In this document: in pieces, positions 18,381 to 26,380 of the stretch
Layout of the letters: the number at the start of each line of letters is the position of its first letter
Position numbering within the stretch: position 1 is the stretch's first letter
Source of the DNA: Candidatus Nealsoniibacteriota bacterium
GTDB taxonomy: Bacteria; Patescibacteriota; Minisyncoccia; Minisyncoccales; JAGMDC01
Length of the DNA stretch: 36,252 nucleotides
Direction of reading: 5' to 3'
Assembly (NCBI GenBank): GCA_030643485.1
Contig: DAOWLG010000030.1
Span: 1-36,252, forward strand
The notes under the pieces: generated by a model
What the model was told of the DNA's origin: nothing
What the model saw: only the letters and a program-made list of their open reading frames with translations
The model's database searches: none
Made by a program: the position numbers and the translations under genes

Positions 18381-19565
18381 ATGTCAATAATTATTATTCC
18401 TTTGATTATTATCGCTGTAATTATATCTTTTTTCTATATCGGGCAATTCCCCACAGGAGATTGGGAATTTTTGCGACAAGGAATTTTCCCTCAAATTCAA
18501 GAACCTTCTTCAAAAAAGCAAACCTATTACAAAAAACCAACTGAACCAACAACACCTGACGAGCCGACAGAACCCACGGAACCCAAAAAATCCTCTATTT
18601 TAATTGATACTTTCATAACCGCTGGCCCGAAAAAAGGAGAATTAATAAAAGAAACAAATAAGGTAACTTTTGAATTTGAAGGAAAAATCACTGCGGAACA
18701 ATCTGACCAGCAAATATCATTTGAAACAAAAGTTATAGGGCTTGACGACAACTGGAAAAAAACTTGTTCCCAAAAAAGAACAATAATCCTGCCTTCTGGT
18801 CCTCAAGAATATACTTTCTTGGTAAGGGCAAAGATAGAGGATTCGGTTGACCCTACTCCTGCTGGCAGAACTTTTAACATAAATGTTTCTCCTTATTTTG
18901 AGAAAGTAAAAATCTTTAATGTAAAAGTTAAAACTTCTTCTAAACCCTCTTTAATAACCATAACCGCACAAATTAAAAAACAAGAGGAAATTAACTTTAC
19001 TGACTGGGAAATTAAAGGAAAAAGAGGAAAATTTACTATCCCGCAGGGGATAAAATATTATCACTCTCTTTTTGGTAATACTCCCAGGGATAATATTGTC
19101 GTAAAACCGGGAGATGTAATATATATATCCAGCGGCATAAATCCTTTTGGCAAAGGTAAAAATTTTAAGCCCAATAAGTGTTTTGGCTATTTGAGCAAAT
19201 TTTATTACTTCCCTATTTCTGTGCCAACAGGAAGATGTCCAGGTCCAAAAAAAGAAGAACTTTCTAGTCTAAGCGCTTGCTGCGAAGAATTTATTCTTGA
19301 TTTGAAAACCTGCGAAATCCCAAGTTATTCTCAAAACTTAAAAATAGCGACCGACTCAGAATGCACAACTTATTTGAATGAAAATTTTAACTATAATGGT
19401 TGTTTTAGAAATTTTTCCAAAGATAAAAACTTTTTGAAAAACAACTGGCATATTTACCCGGGCAAAAATATTGTTGCTAGCGAGGAACGGGATATATTGT
19501 ATTTACGGGACCAAAACGGTCTTTTCGTAGATAAACATTCCTACGGTTGCCGCGTCTGCAAATGA
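18381..19565 (+). CDS. Membrane-anchored hypothetical protein with Pro/Thr/Glu linker
   Basis: N-terminal TM; PTEPTTPDEPTEPTEPKK low-complexity linker; Cys-rich C-terminus. Confidence 0.75.
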   Translation: MSIIIIPLIIIAVIISFFYIGQFPTGDWEFLRQGIFPQIQEPSSKKQTYYKKPTEPTTPDEPTEPTEPKKSSILIDTFITAGPKKGELIKETNKVTFEFEGKITAEQSDQQISFETKVIGLDDNWKKTCSQKRTIILPSGPQEYTFLVRAKIEDSVDPTPAGRTFNINVSPYFEKVKIFNVKVKTSSKPSLITITAQIKKQEEINFTDWEIKGKRGKFTIPQGIKYYHSLFGNTPRDNIVVKPGDVIYISSGINPFGKGKNFKPNKCFGYLSKFYYFPISVPTGRCPGPKKEELSSLSACCEEFILDLKTCEIPSYSQNLKIATDSECTTYLNENFNYNGCFRNFSKDKNFLKNNWHIYPGKNIVASEERDILYLRDQNGLFVDKHSYGCRVCK

Positions 19566-19867
19566 ATAACTTCGGCTAATACTTCCTTGGCTGTTCCCTG
19601 TTTTTGAAAAAATTTTATCCCTTTCTCTTTCAAAGCATTTGCCATATTTTCACCTATAGTCCCGGCAATTACAATCTCAATATCTTTATCTCCAAGCATT
19701 TTAGCCACGGCGAATCCTACGCCGCCTCCGCCAATGGCAAACGGGTTGGAAATTACCTCTAAAAGCTCCTCTTTTTCATTAAAAATTAAAAAATACGGGG
19801 TTCGTCCCGCCAAGGAACTTATTTCCGCATTTTCATTTTTGTTAATTGTGGCAATAGCAATTTTCAT
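19541..19867 (-). CDS. NifX/NifB-like dinitrogenase iron-molybdenum cofactor family protein
   Basis: MKIAIATINKNENAEISSLAGRTPYFLIF...AIGGGGVGFAVAKMLGDKDIEIVIAGTIGENMANALKEKGIKFF; convergent overlap with the 18381 ORF. Confidence 0.85.
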   Translation of the reverse strand: MKIAIATINKNENAEISSLAGRTPYFLIFNEKEELLEVISNPFAIGGGGVGFAVAKMLGDKDIEIVIAGTIGENMANALKEKGIKFFQKQGTAKEVLAEVIHLQTRQP

Positions 19868-19894
19868 AATAAAGTAATAGGAAGCCCGCCTTCC

Positions 19895-20401
19895 TTAATT
19901 TTTAACAATTTTGTCGACCACGATTCCATTGATAATGGAAAATAAAATCATATAAAAAGTAAGTATTATGGTAAAAGGCAAACCAAAATAATAAATCATT
20001 ATAGGCAGGAGAGGAATTTTAATCGCCCGATTGTAAAGAAAGGCGGCAATAAAAGAATTTTTCATTCCTTTTTCCTTTAACTCGCTAAGCAAGGGATACC
20101 ACATATAGATAGGTCCGCTTGATAAAATCCCTCCGGCAATTGATATAAACCAGCCCTTAATTCCAGCGCTCTCTCCAACAAGTCTTGCTATCTTTTTAGA
20201 ATCAAGAAAAAGATTTGAAAGAAACATAAAAATAAATACTAAAATAAATACTGGAATAATTTTCTGAAGAATATCCAGAAATCCAATAAATGCGTGTTTT
20301 GCCAAGTCAAAGTCTACAAAGCACACAACTAAATATAAAACTATAACAATCACAAAAAAAATCCAGCTTGGTTCAATTTTTTCCAAAATTTTATTTATCA
20401 T
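19895..20401 (-). CDS. Permease half (DUF318/YraQ-like)
   Basis: Hydrophobic; GILSSGPIYMWYPLLSEL; start MINKILEKIEPS at 20401, coupled by ATGA to the upstream permease ORF. Confidence 0.75.
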   Translation of the reverse strand: MINKILEKIEPSWIFFVIVIVLYLVVCFVDFDLAKHAFIGFLDILQKIIPVFILVFIFMFLSNLFLDSKKIARLVGESAGIKGWFISIAGGILSSGPIYMWYPLLSELKEKGMKNSFIAAFLYNRAIKIPLLPIMIYYFGLPFTIILTFYMILFSIINGIVVDKIVKN

Positions 20402-20823
20402 ACAATTGATAGCGTAGAAATAGTTAAAATAGCGACTATTAGCGCTGTTACAAAACTCGCAATATTTCTTGTTACCGCGAATCTTTTTCCAAGCATTAAG
20501 GACTCTGCCGGCAACTGAATTATGCCAACAGTAACCCAAGCCAAAATAAAAGCAGTGATGGCAATCAAACTAATTCCTTGTTTTAATAGTTCTCCTCCTA
20601 TAATATAACTGGTTATCGGGTTCCCGGCGGCTATACTTCCAAATATCGCGCCGAACAACGGATCTATAATTTTATCGCCGGTAAAAATATTTGCGTAAAA
20701 ATTTTTTGGTATCGCTACAAGAGACAAACTCACAAGCAAAATCATACCTAAAATAATCGGCAGAACCTGCCTGAAACTATTTGCTGTTTTTACAAAAGAT
20801 TTTTTTGTATTCAAAAGTGTCAT
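20398..20823 (-). CDS. Permease half (DUF318/YraQ-like)
   Basis: Hydrophobic; GAIFGSIAAGNPITSYIIGGELLKQG. Confidence 0.75.
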   Translation of the reverse strand: MTLLNTKKSFVKTANSFRQVLPIILGMILLVSLSLVAIPKNFYANIFTGDKIIDPLFGAIFGSIAAGNPITSYIIGGELLKQGISLIAITAFILAWVTVGIIQLPAESLMLGKRFAVTRNIASFVTALIVAILTISTLSIV

Positions 20824-20888
20824 ATTAATAATAGTGTATTTTCATTATACCAAAAAATTGCCAAAATAACGATTTTTTGTTCATTTAT

Positions 20889-20920
20889 CTATTCCAATAT
20901 TCTCAAAAATTTGAGAATAC
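20889..20920. repeat. 32-bp palindrome family, copy 4 (overlaps the 3' end of the regulator CDS)
   Basis: CTATTCCAATATTCTCAAAAATTTGAGAATAC. Confidence 0.75.
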
Positions 20921-21179
20921 TTTGGCCTCGGTCTGTAACTTTGTGCCTAACGTGAGATCCGTCTGACCGTTTTATTACCAAACCGGCAATAGCTAATCGC
21001 CTGATATGCTCTGATGCGGTTTTAAAATTTATCTCTAATTTTCTTGTGATATCAATCACTGAAAGTTCTGGTTCTCTTTTCAAAAGTTCCAAAATCTCAA
21101 TCCTTCCATGATTGGCAAAACCCTTAACAATTCGCTCTAATTGATGATAACTCTTTTGTTTATTTTTATTCTTTACCAT
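20889..21179 (-). CDS. ArsR-family winged-helix transcriptional regulator
   Basis: FANHGRIEILELLKREPELSVIDITRKLEINFKTASEHIRRLAIAGLVIKRSDGSHVRHKVT. Confidence 0.88.
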   Translation of the reverse strand: MVKNKNKQKSYHQLERIVKGFANHGRIEILELLKREPELSVIDITRKLEINFKTASEHIRRLAIAGLVIKRSDGSHVRHKVTDRGQSILKFLRILE

Positions 21180-21265
21180 ATTAAATCTATCAAATTTACT
21201 ATTGAAATTAAAGTATTAAAATATCATTAAAATCACCATTAAGGTATTATAGCAAAAAGAATCAA

Positions 21266-21297
21266 CTATTCCAATGTTCTTGAGAACATTGGAATAG
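21266..21297. repeat. 32-bp palindrome family, copy 1
   Basis: CTATTCCAATGTTCT-TG-AGAACATTGGAATAG. Confidence 0.92.
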
Positions 21298-21355
21298 TTT
21301 TCTGTTTAACTTCCGAGAAAAACTTAAATTGAAAACCTTTTTTCAAACTCTCTAA

Positions 21356-21387
21356 CTATTCTCAAATTCTCAAGAATTTGAGAATAG
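21356..21387. repeat. 32-bp palindrome family, copy 2
   Basis: CTATTCTCAAATTCT-CA-AGAATTTGAGAATAG; extends to TAA...TTA (21353-21390). Confidence 0.92.
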
Positions 21388-21471
21388 TTAATGCCAACCT
21401 TCCTTTAAGTTAATTCTTTGACTTTTTTAAAATAAGCAATCCTCATAATGAATTTTATCAAAATCTCTATT

Positions 21472-21723
21472 TTAACCATTTATTGTCATATCCTTAAATT
21501 CTAAATCGCTTTCTCCCGAACCCCTGCAATCAATTCTTAATACAGCTATGTTTTCATTCGTCAAAGGTTTTATAGAATTATTTACAAAAGGATAGTACTC
21601 TTTGGCATCCTTAAAACCATGAATTATAATAACTACTGGCGGCTTCATTTTTTTTGGCAAGGATAACAAACCTGCAATTTTCTGATTTTTTTTATTATAA
21701 AATTCTACTTTTTGTTGTTTCAT
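21472..21723 (-). pseudogene. Truncated alpha/beta hydrolase (N-terminal part only)
   Basis: MKQQKVEFYNKKNQKIAGLLSLPKKMKPPVVIIIHGFKDAKEYYPFVNN...LRIDCRGSGESDLEFKDMTING* stops before the nucleophile/catalytic C-terminal part. Confidence 0.75.
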
Positions 21724-21728
21724 ATTAT

Positions 21729-22928
21729 TTAAGAAACGCTCCTTAAACAAATGTCGCAGGCGCCGCAATTTTTTTTGGAAAATTTTTCTCCAAAATATCC
21801 AAGCAAAAATTTCCTTCGGCAAGTTCGGGTTTCGCAATATTCTACGACCTGATTAATCTTGCCTTGGACATTCAATCGCTGTTCAAGATTTTCAATCTGT
21901 CCAAGAAAATATTCATGCTTCATCTTATCCCCGTAAGAATAAAACAAAACGCATTCACTGGCAAGCCCGTCTCTGCCTGCGCGTCCGATTTGTTGATAAT
22001 ATTCTTCAAGTGTTTTAGGAAAAGTATAATGGATAATCAAACGAACATCTGGTTTATCAATACCCATCCCAAAAGCAATAGTGGCAACTATTATCCGAGC
22101 GCCGTCTTTAATAAACATTTCCTGAGTGCGCTTTCGGGTTTCTTTATCTAAACCAGCATGATATGGTAACGCGTTAAACCCGTTCTCCCTTAAATTTTTT
22201 GCAATATGTTCGGTATCCTTTCTGGAAAAACAATAAATAATTGCTGATTCGTCTTTGTGTTTTTCAAGAATTTGAACAATCTTGTAAAAAGTATTATAGC
22301 CTTTTTTTTGAAAAACAAAAAAGCTAAGATTTTTCCTGTCAAGACTGGAAATGGATATTTTGGGCTTGTCCAAAGAAAGCTGTTTTACAATATCTTCTCT
22401 TACTATTGGTGTAGCAGTAGCGGTAAGCGCAATCATAGGAACTCCTGGAAATCGCTTTTTAAGAAATTTAAGGTTGCGATAATCAGGACGAAAATCATGT
22501 CCCCATTCAGAAATACAATGCGCTTCATCAATAGCAATTAGATCTATTTTAAGTCCTTGTAAAAATCCCTGAAAATTTTCCAATGCCAACCGTTCCGGAG
22601 CCACATAAAGAATTTTAATTTTGCGTTCCATAAGTTGCTTTTGAATCTGGAAAATTTCTTTTGAAGCAAGAGATGAATTAATATACTCGGCTGCAATGCC
22701 ATTGGATTTCAAAGCGTCAACCTGATCTTTCATTAAAGAAATAAGAGGAGAAACAACTAATGTAAGCCCTTCAAATTTCAAAGCCGGTAATTGATAACAA
22801 AGCGACTTTCCTCCTCCCGCGGGCATTATTACAAAAGAATCTTTTCGCTCTAAAACATCAGTAATAATTCTTTCCTGAAAAGGCCTAAATTTTTTATGTC
22901 CAAAATAAGTGTTTAACAATTCCTGCAT
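21729..22928 (-). CDS. recQ: RecQ-family ATP-dependent DNA helicase (short form)
   Basis: MPAGGGKSLCYQLPAL, DEAHCISEWGHDFRPDY, QIGRAGRDGLASECVLFY, C-terminal Cys zinc-binding motif. Confidence 0.95.
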   Translation of the reverse strand: MQELLNTYFGHKKFRPFQERIITDVLERKDSFVIMPAGGGKSLCYQLPALKFEGLTLVVSPLISLMKDQVDALKSNGIAAEYINSSLASKEIFQIQKQLMERKIKILYVAPERLALENFQGFLQGLKIDLIAIDEAHCISEWGHDFRPDYRNLKFLKKRFPGVPMIALTATATPIVREDIVKQLSLDKPKISISSLDRKNLSFFVFQKKGYNTFYKIVQILEKHKDESAIIYCFSRKDTEHIAKNLRENGFNALPYHAGLDKETRKRTQEMFIKDGARIIVATIAFGMGIDKPDVRLIIHYTFPKTLEEYYQQIGRAGRDGLASECVLFYSYGDKMKHEYFLGQIENLEQRLNVQGKINQVVEYCETRTCRRKFLLGYFGEKFSKKNCGACDICLRSVS

Positions 22929-22944
22929 ATTAAATCATTATATC

Positions 22945-22972
22945 AAAAAACCGCCTATATTAAAAGGCGGCT
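22945..22972 (-). terminator. Intrinsic terminator of the DUF5320 gene
   Basis: Minus strand: GCCGCCTTTTAATATAGGCGGTTTTTTG. Confidence 0.75.
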
Positions 22973-22997
22973 TCGCGATTTTTACCAACTCATTTCT

Positions 22998-23231
22998 TTA
23001 TTTTTGTTCTTTAAGTTCGGCTAATCGCTCTTTTATGGCTTTCAATTCTTGTTCTAAATCTTCTACATCTTCGTCTAATAATTCTTTTTCTTCTTTTTTA
23101 GTAAAAGATCTTCTCCATCCAAATCCGCGTCCAAATCCTCCTCCCCAGCCAAATCCATCGCCGCAGGGACCCATTCCCCTGCCAGTTCGCGGACCATAGC
23201 CCATAGGGCCTGTTCTATCTCTAAAAGGCAT
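22998..23231 (-). CDS. DUF5320-like Gly/Arg-rich protein with C-terminal coiled coil
   Basis: MPFRDRTGPMGYGPRTGRGMGPCGDGFGWGGGFGRGFGWRR...ELLDEDVEDLEQELKAIKERLAELKEQK. Confidence 0.8.
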   Translation of the reverse strand: MPFRDRTGPMGYGPRTGRGMGPCGDGFGWGGGFGRGFGWRRSFTKKEEKELLDEDVEDLEQELKAIKERLAELKEQK

Positions 23232-23245
23232 AATAATTTTTATTT

Positions 23246-23276
23246 ACCCCCACACTTATACATAAGTGTTGGGGTT
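23246..23276. promoter_or_regulatory. Near-perfect inverted repeat upstream of the DUF5320 start codon
   Basis: ACCCCCACACTTATACATAAGTGTTGGGGTT. Confidence 0.7.
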
Positions 23277-23358
23277 TAATCAATAACAACAGGATAATCC
23301 CCGACTAATGGACTATCTAATATGAGTATAAACCAATAACTATGCCGTGTCAATCTTT

Positions 23359-24141
23359 TTATTCTCCTTGTTCGCTGTTCTTTTCTTTTAATATCTTTTT
23401 GCCCATTCCTTCAAATGCTCTTAAAATTTCCAGAGGCATGGCAAAGACAATGGTATTTGATTTGTCAGAGCTAATGTCATTAATGGATTGAAGAGTTCTT
23501 AAATGAAGAGCGCCGGTTGCTTCAGATAAAGTTCGCGCGGCTTTTGCCATATTATCAGCGGCAATTACTTCCCCTTCTGCCTTAATCACTATTGCTCTTT
23601 TTTCTCTTTCAGCTTCTGCCTGTTTGCCTATGGTTCTTTTCATTTCTTCCGGTAGAGTAATATCTTTTAATTCCACATTATCAACCTTGATACCCCAAGG
23701 GTCAGTAGCCTTGTCAATAACATCTCTAATGCTTCCTGAAACCTTGTCTCTCTGGGAAAGAAGCTGGTCCAAATCCACCTGGCCAACGGCATTTCTCATT
23801 GTGGTCTGGGCTAACTGAGAAATAGCATAGTAAAAATTTTCTACCTCTAAAACCGCTTTGTCTGCGTCTTTTACTTTGTAATAGATAACAGCGTTGACGC
23901 TCACTGAGATATTGTCTTTAGTTATCGCTTCCTGATTTGGCACATCTACTGCTTTAACCCGCAAATCAATTTTTTGGTAAAACTGAATTATCGGCAAAAC
24001 CAATCTCCAGCCGGGCTCCATTAAACCAGAATATTTGCCCAAAGTGAACTTAACTCCGTTTTGATACTGATTAATCTGCTTAATGGAAACCAGAATAATA
24101 AATGCGATTATTGATAAAATAAAATATGTTGTATTTATCAT
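23359..24141 (-). CDS. SPFH/stomatin (band 7) family protein
   Basis: N-terminal TM; VKFTLGKYSGLMEPGWRLVLPIIQFYQKIDLRVKAVDVPNQEAITKDNISVSVNAVIYYKV. Confidence 0.93.
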   Translation of the reverse strand: MINTTYFILSIIAFIILVSIKQINQYQNGVKFTLGKYSGLMEPGWRLVLPIIQFYQKIDLRVKAVDVPNQEAITKDNISVSVNAVIYYKVKDADKAVLEVENFYYAISQLAQTTMRNAVGQVDLDQLLSQRDKVSGSIRDVIDKATDPWGIKVDNVELKDITLPEEMKRTIGKQAEAEREKRAIVIKAEGEVIAADNMAKAARTLSEATGALHLRTLQSINDISSDKSNTIVFAMPLEILRAFEGMGKKILKEKNSEQGE

Positions 24142-24259
24142 ATTTTTTATATGTTTTTAACATCAATCATTTACTTAATTCGACCTTTTATATTTTTCTA
24201 TTTTACCAAATCTTATTTATTAAATCAAGAAAATATACAAGATGAGATTTAGATTTTAT

Positions 24260-24291
24260 CTATTCTAATATTCTCAAGAACATTGGAATAG
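24260..24291. repeat. 32-bp palindrome family, copy 3
   Basis: CTATTCTAATATTCTCAAGAACATTGGAATAG. Confidence 0.85.
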
Positions 24292-24293
24292 AC

Positions 24294-24312
24294 AATTGCT
24301 TTGATGTTTTTT
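24294..24312 (+). repeat. 19-bp direct repeat in two gene leaders, copy 1
   Basis: AATTGCTTTGATGTTTTTT, identical at 25341-25359. Confidence 0.85.
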
Positions 24313-24390
24313 GATTTACGGCGAAACCGTTGAAACTAATAGAAGGAATCAATAAAGGATTGACCCAGATAAATTATTCTTGAAAAGTGA

Positions 24391-24418
24391 AACCATCTAG
24401 AATAGATGGTTTTTTTTG
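24391..24418 (+). terminator. Terminator/attenuator in metallopeptidase leader
   Basis: AACCATCTA-GAA-TAGATGGTT followed by TTTTTT. Confidence 0.75.
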
Positions 24419-24450
24419 TATTTTGTCTAAATTTATTGTATCATTTAACA

Positions 24451-25224
24451 ATGAAACAGGATTCTACAATAAGGCAAAATATTCCCTGGTTTGAAACTGA
24501 TTATCAAAAGAAAAAAGACTGGCAGAAGAGAAAATCTTCTCATTATGTTTTTCATTATTTTAAAAATTCTTTGGCCGAAAAGGATATTAAAAGGATTATT
24601 GCAGTTCAAGAACGAAGTTATAAAAAGATATTGAGAATTCTAAAATTGAAAAATGAAAGAAAGATAAATTATTATTTATATCCCTCAAAAAAAACAAAAC
24701 AAATCTTAATGGGAGATGACGGGTATGGAAATGCTATCTGGTTAGAAATTAAAAAAAGAAAGGTTTGGGTTTCCAAAAAATTTGAAGTTCACTCCATTTA
24801 CAATAATAAAATTCAATGTATAGGACCCCATGAAGATACTCATTTGCTTTCTTTGCCTTGGGGAGTTTCCATATTTTTATTTTCCGAGGGTTTGGCTGAA
24901 TTTATGGATAAAAAGTGGTGCGGTAAAGATATAGATATTTGGGCGAGAAAATACTTGAAAGAAAATAAACTTTATTCTATAAAATTTTTACTGGAAAATA
25001 AAAATTGGGATAAAGTCAATAATATGATTGTCTATCCTCAGTCAGGTTCTTTTGTAAGATATTTAATAAATACTTATGGAATGGGAAAATTCAAAAAAGC
25101 GTATAAAGGAACTTCGCGTCAAAAAATACTAAAAGAGAATATTAAGATAATGGAAATAATTTATTTGAAGCCGATAGAAGAAATGGAAAAAAATTGGAAA
25201 AAGCATTTAGGGGTAGAATATTAA
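24451..25224 (+). CDS. Gluzincin-like (peptidase MA-type) zinc metallopeptidase
   Basis: HEDTH (HExxH) followed by EGLAEFMD; ORF-track start 24406 lies within the terminator-like T-run, so ATG 24451 is preferred. Confidence 0.75.
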   Translation: MKQDSTIRQNIPWFETDYQKKKDWQKRKSSHYVFHYFKNSLAEKDIKRIIAVQERSYKKILRILKLKNERKINYYLYPSKKTKQILMGDDGYGNAIWLEIKKRKVWVSKKFEVHSIYNNKIQCIGPHEDTHLLSLPWGVSIFLFSEGLAEFMDKKWCGKDIDIWARKYLKENKLYSIKFLLENKNWDKVNNMIVYPQSGSFVRYLINTYGMGKFKKAYKGTSRQKILKENIKIMEIIYLKPIEEMEKNWKKHLGVEY

Positions 25225-25340
25225 AATTTCCATTGACAAATTGTGGGTAATTTGAGAAAATAGAGATAGTGAAGAATAGAAGTTTCATAATTTTCAAAAA
25301 AGGAGATTTCCTTAACCCTGAAACAAGAGGGGATTTAGGT

Positions 25341-25359
25341 AATTGCTTTGATGTTTTTT
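25341..25359 (+). repeat. 19-bp direct repeat in two gene leaders, copy 2
   Basis: AATTGCTTTGATGTTTTTT. Confidence 0.85.
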
Positions 25360-25368
25360 AATTGTGAA

Positions 25369-25398
25369 AATCCAATGCAGCGCATTGGATTTTTATTT
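25369..25398 (+). terminator. Terminator/attenuator in leader of the 341-aa ORF
   Basis: AATCCAATGC-AGC-GCATTGGATT followed by TTTATTT. Confidence 0.75.
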
Positions 25399-25404
25399 AG
25401 AACA

Positions 25405-26373
25405 ATGGTAAATTTATTTAATCCAAGTCAAAAGCCAATATCAAAATTTGAAGTTGGTGATAAATCAAAAAAAGATTATACAAAGCCATTAAGTCTTAAT
25501 GATCTTTGTGTAACTTACAGAGAGAGCGTTGAAGAAAATCTAAAAGATATTGAATCTATTCTAAAAGATGTTGGCGTAGATGAGCCTGTTATTATTTCTT
25601 CTTACAAGAACATTCTTATTTCTTCGTGCAGAAATCTTATAGAGAAATGGCTATCTAAGAGAAAATATACAAGAACTTTGTTTGTTAAAGAGGCGTTTTC
25701 TGATTTTTATCCAGATAAATATACAAAGATATCCCTTTACATAGATGCTCTCATTAATATATTAGACGATTTATTAGATGAAAAAATAGGTGAAAAAGAA
25801 AAAAAATATTATATTGTTGAATTTTTGAGAGTTTTTGCTTTGTATAACCAAGAGCAACCTTCCAAAAAAATTCAAATTGCTATGGGACATTATTTTAACA
25901 AATTTATCGCCTTAGCAATAGCAGAAGGCGGTTATAAGAACATTATAAAGAAAGAGATAGATATGGAAAAAATTGTAAAATATTCAGCAAAAAGTTACGG
26001 TATTCGCAGTTTGGATATAGATGTTTTTAATCAGATTGCTCTTATTGAATACAAAAAACAAGATAAAGAAATTGAAAAGATAAAAAAAATAGGAAGAATA
26101 TTTAGAGCAGTGAACATAATTAGAAAAGATATTGAAGATATAGAATACGACACAAAAAACAATATGGAAAGCATTATTACGGTAATAGTAAATAAAAAAG
26201 AATGTGATTTTCATAAGTATGTTTTAACTTTAATAGATCATTACATTGACAAGGCAAGAAAAATAAAGTTAGAAAATTTCACTGAAAGAAAATTCGCGAC
26301 TCCCATAAATAATTTTTATAATATGATAGAGATAAATAAAAAAGAAATTAAAAAAAGGATAAAATTTTTATAG
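25405..26373 (+). CDS. Hypothetical alpha-helical protein
   Basis: ORF track calls 25348 (TTG start), but ATG 25405 lies downstream of the terminator-like hairpin. Confidence 0.65.
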   Translation: MVNLFNPSQKPISKFEVGDKSKKDYTKPLSLNDLCVTYRESVEENLKDIESILKDVGVDEPVIISSYKNILISSCRNLIEKWLSKRKYTRTLFVKEAFSDFYPDKYTKISLYIDALINILDDLLDEKIGEKEKKYYIVEFLRVFALYNQEQPSKKIQIAMGHYFNKFIALAIAEGGYKNIIKKEIDMEKIVKYSAKSYGIRSLDIDVFNQIALIEYKKQDKEIEKIKKIGRIFRAVNIIRKDIEDIEYDTKNNMESIITVIVNKKECDFHKYVLTLIDHYIDKARKIKLENFTERKFATPINNFYNMIEINKKEIKKRIKFL

Positions 26374-26380
26374 GATTATT

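Noticed and set aside
18534-18590. Pro/Thr/Glu repeat (PTEPTTPDEPTEPTEP)
   Set aside because: Common linker-type low complexity in surface proteins.
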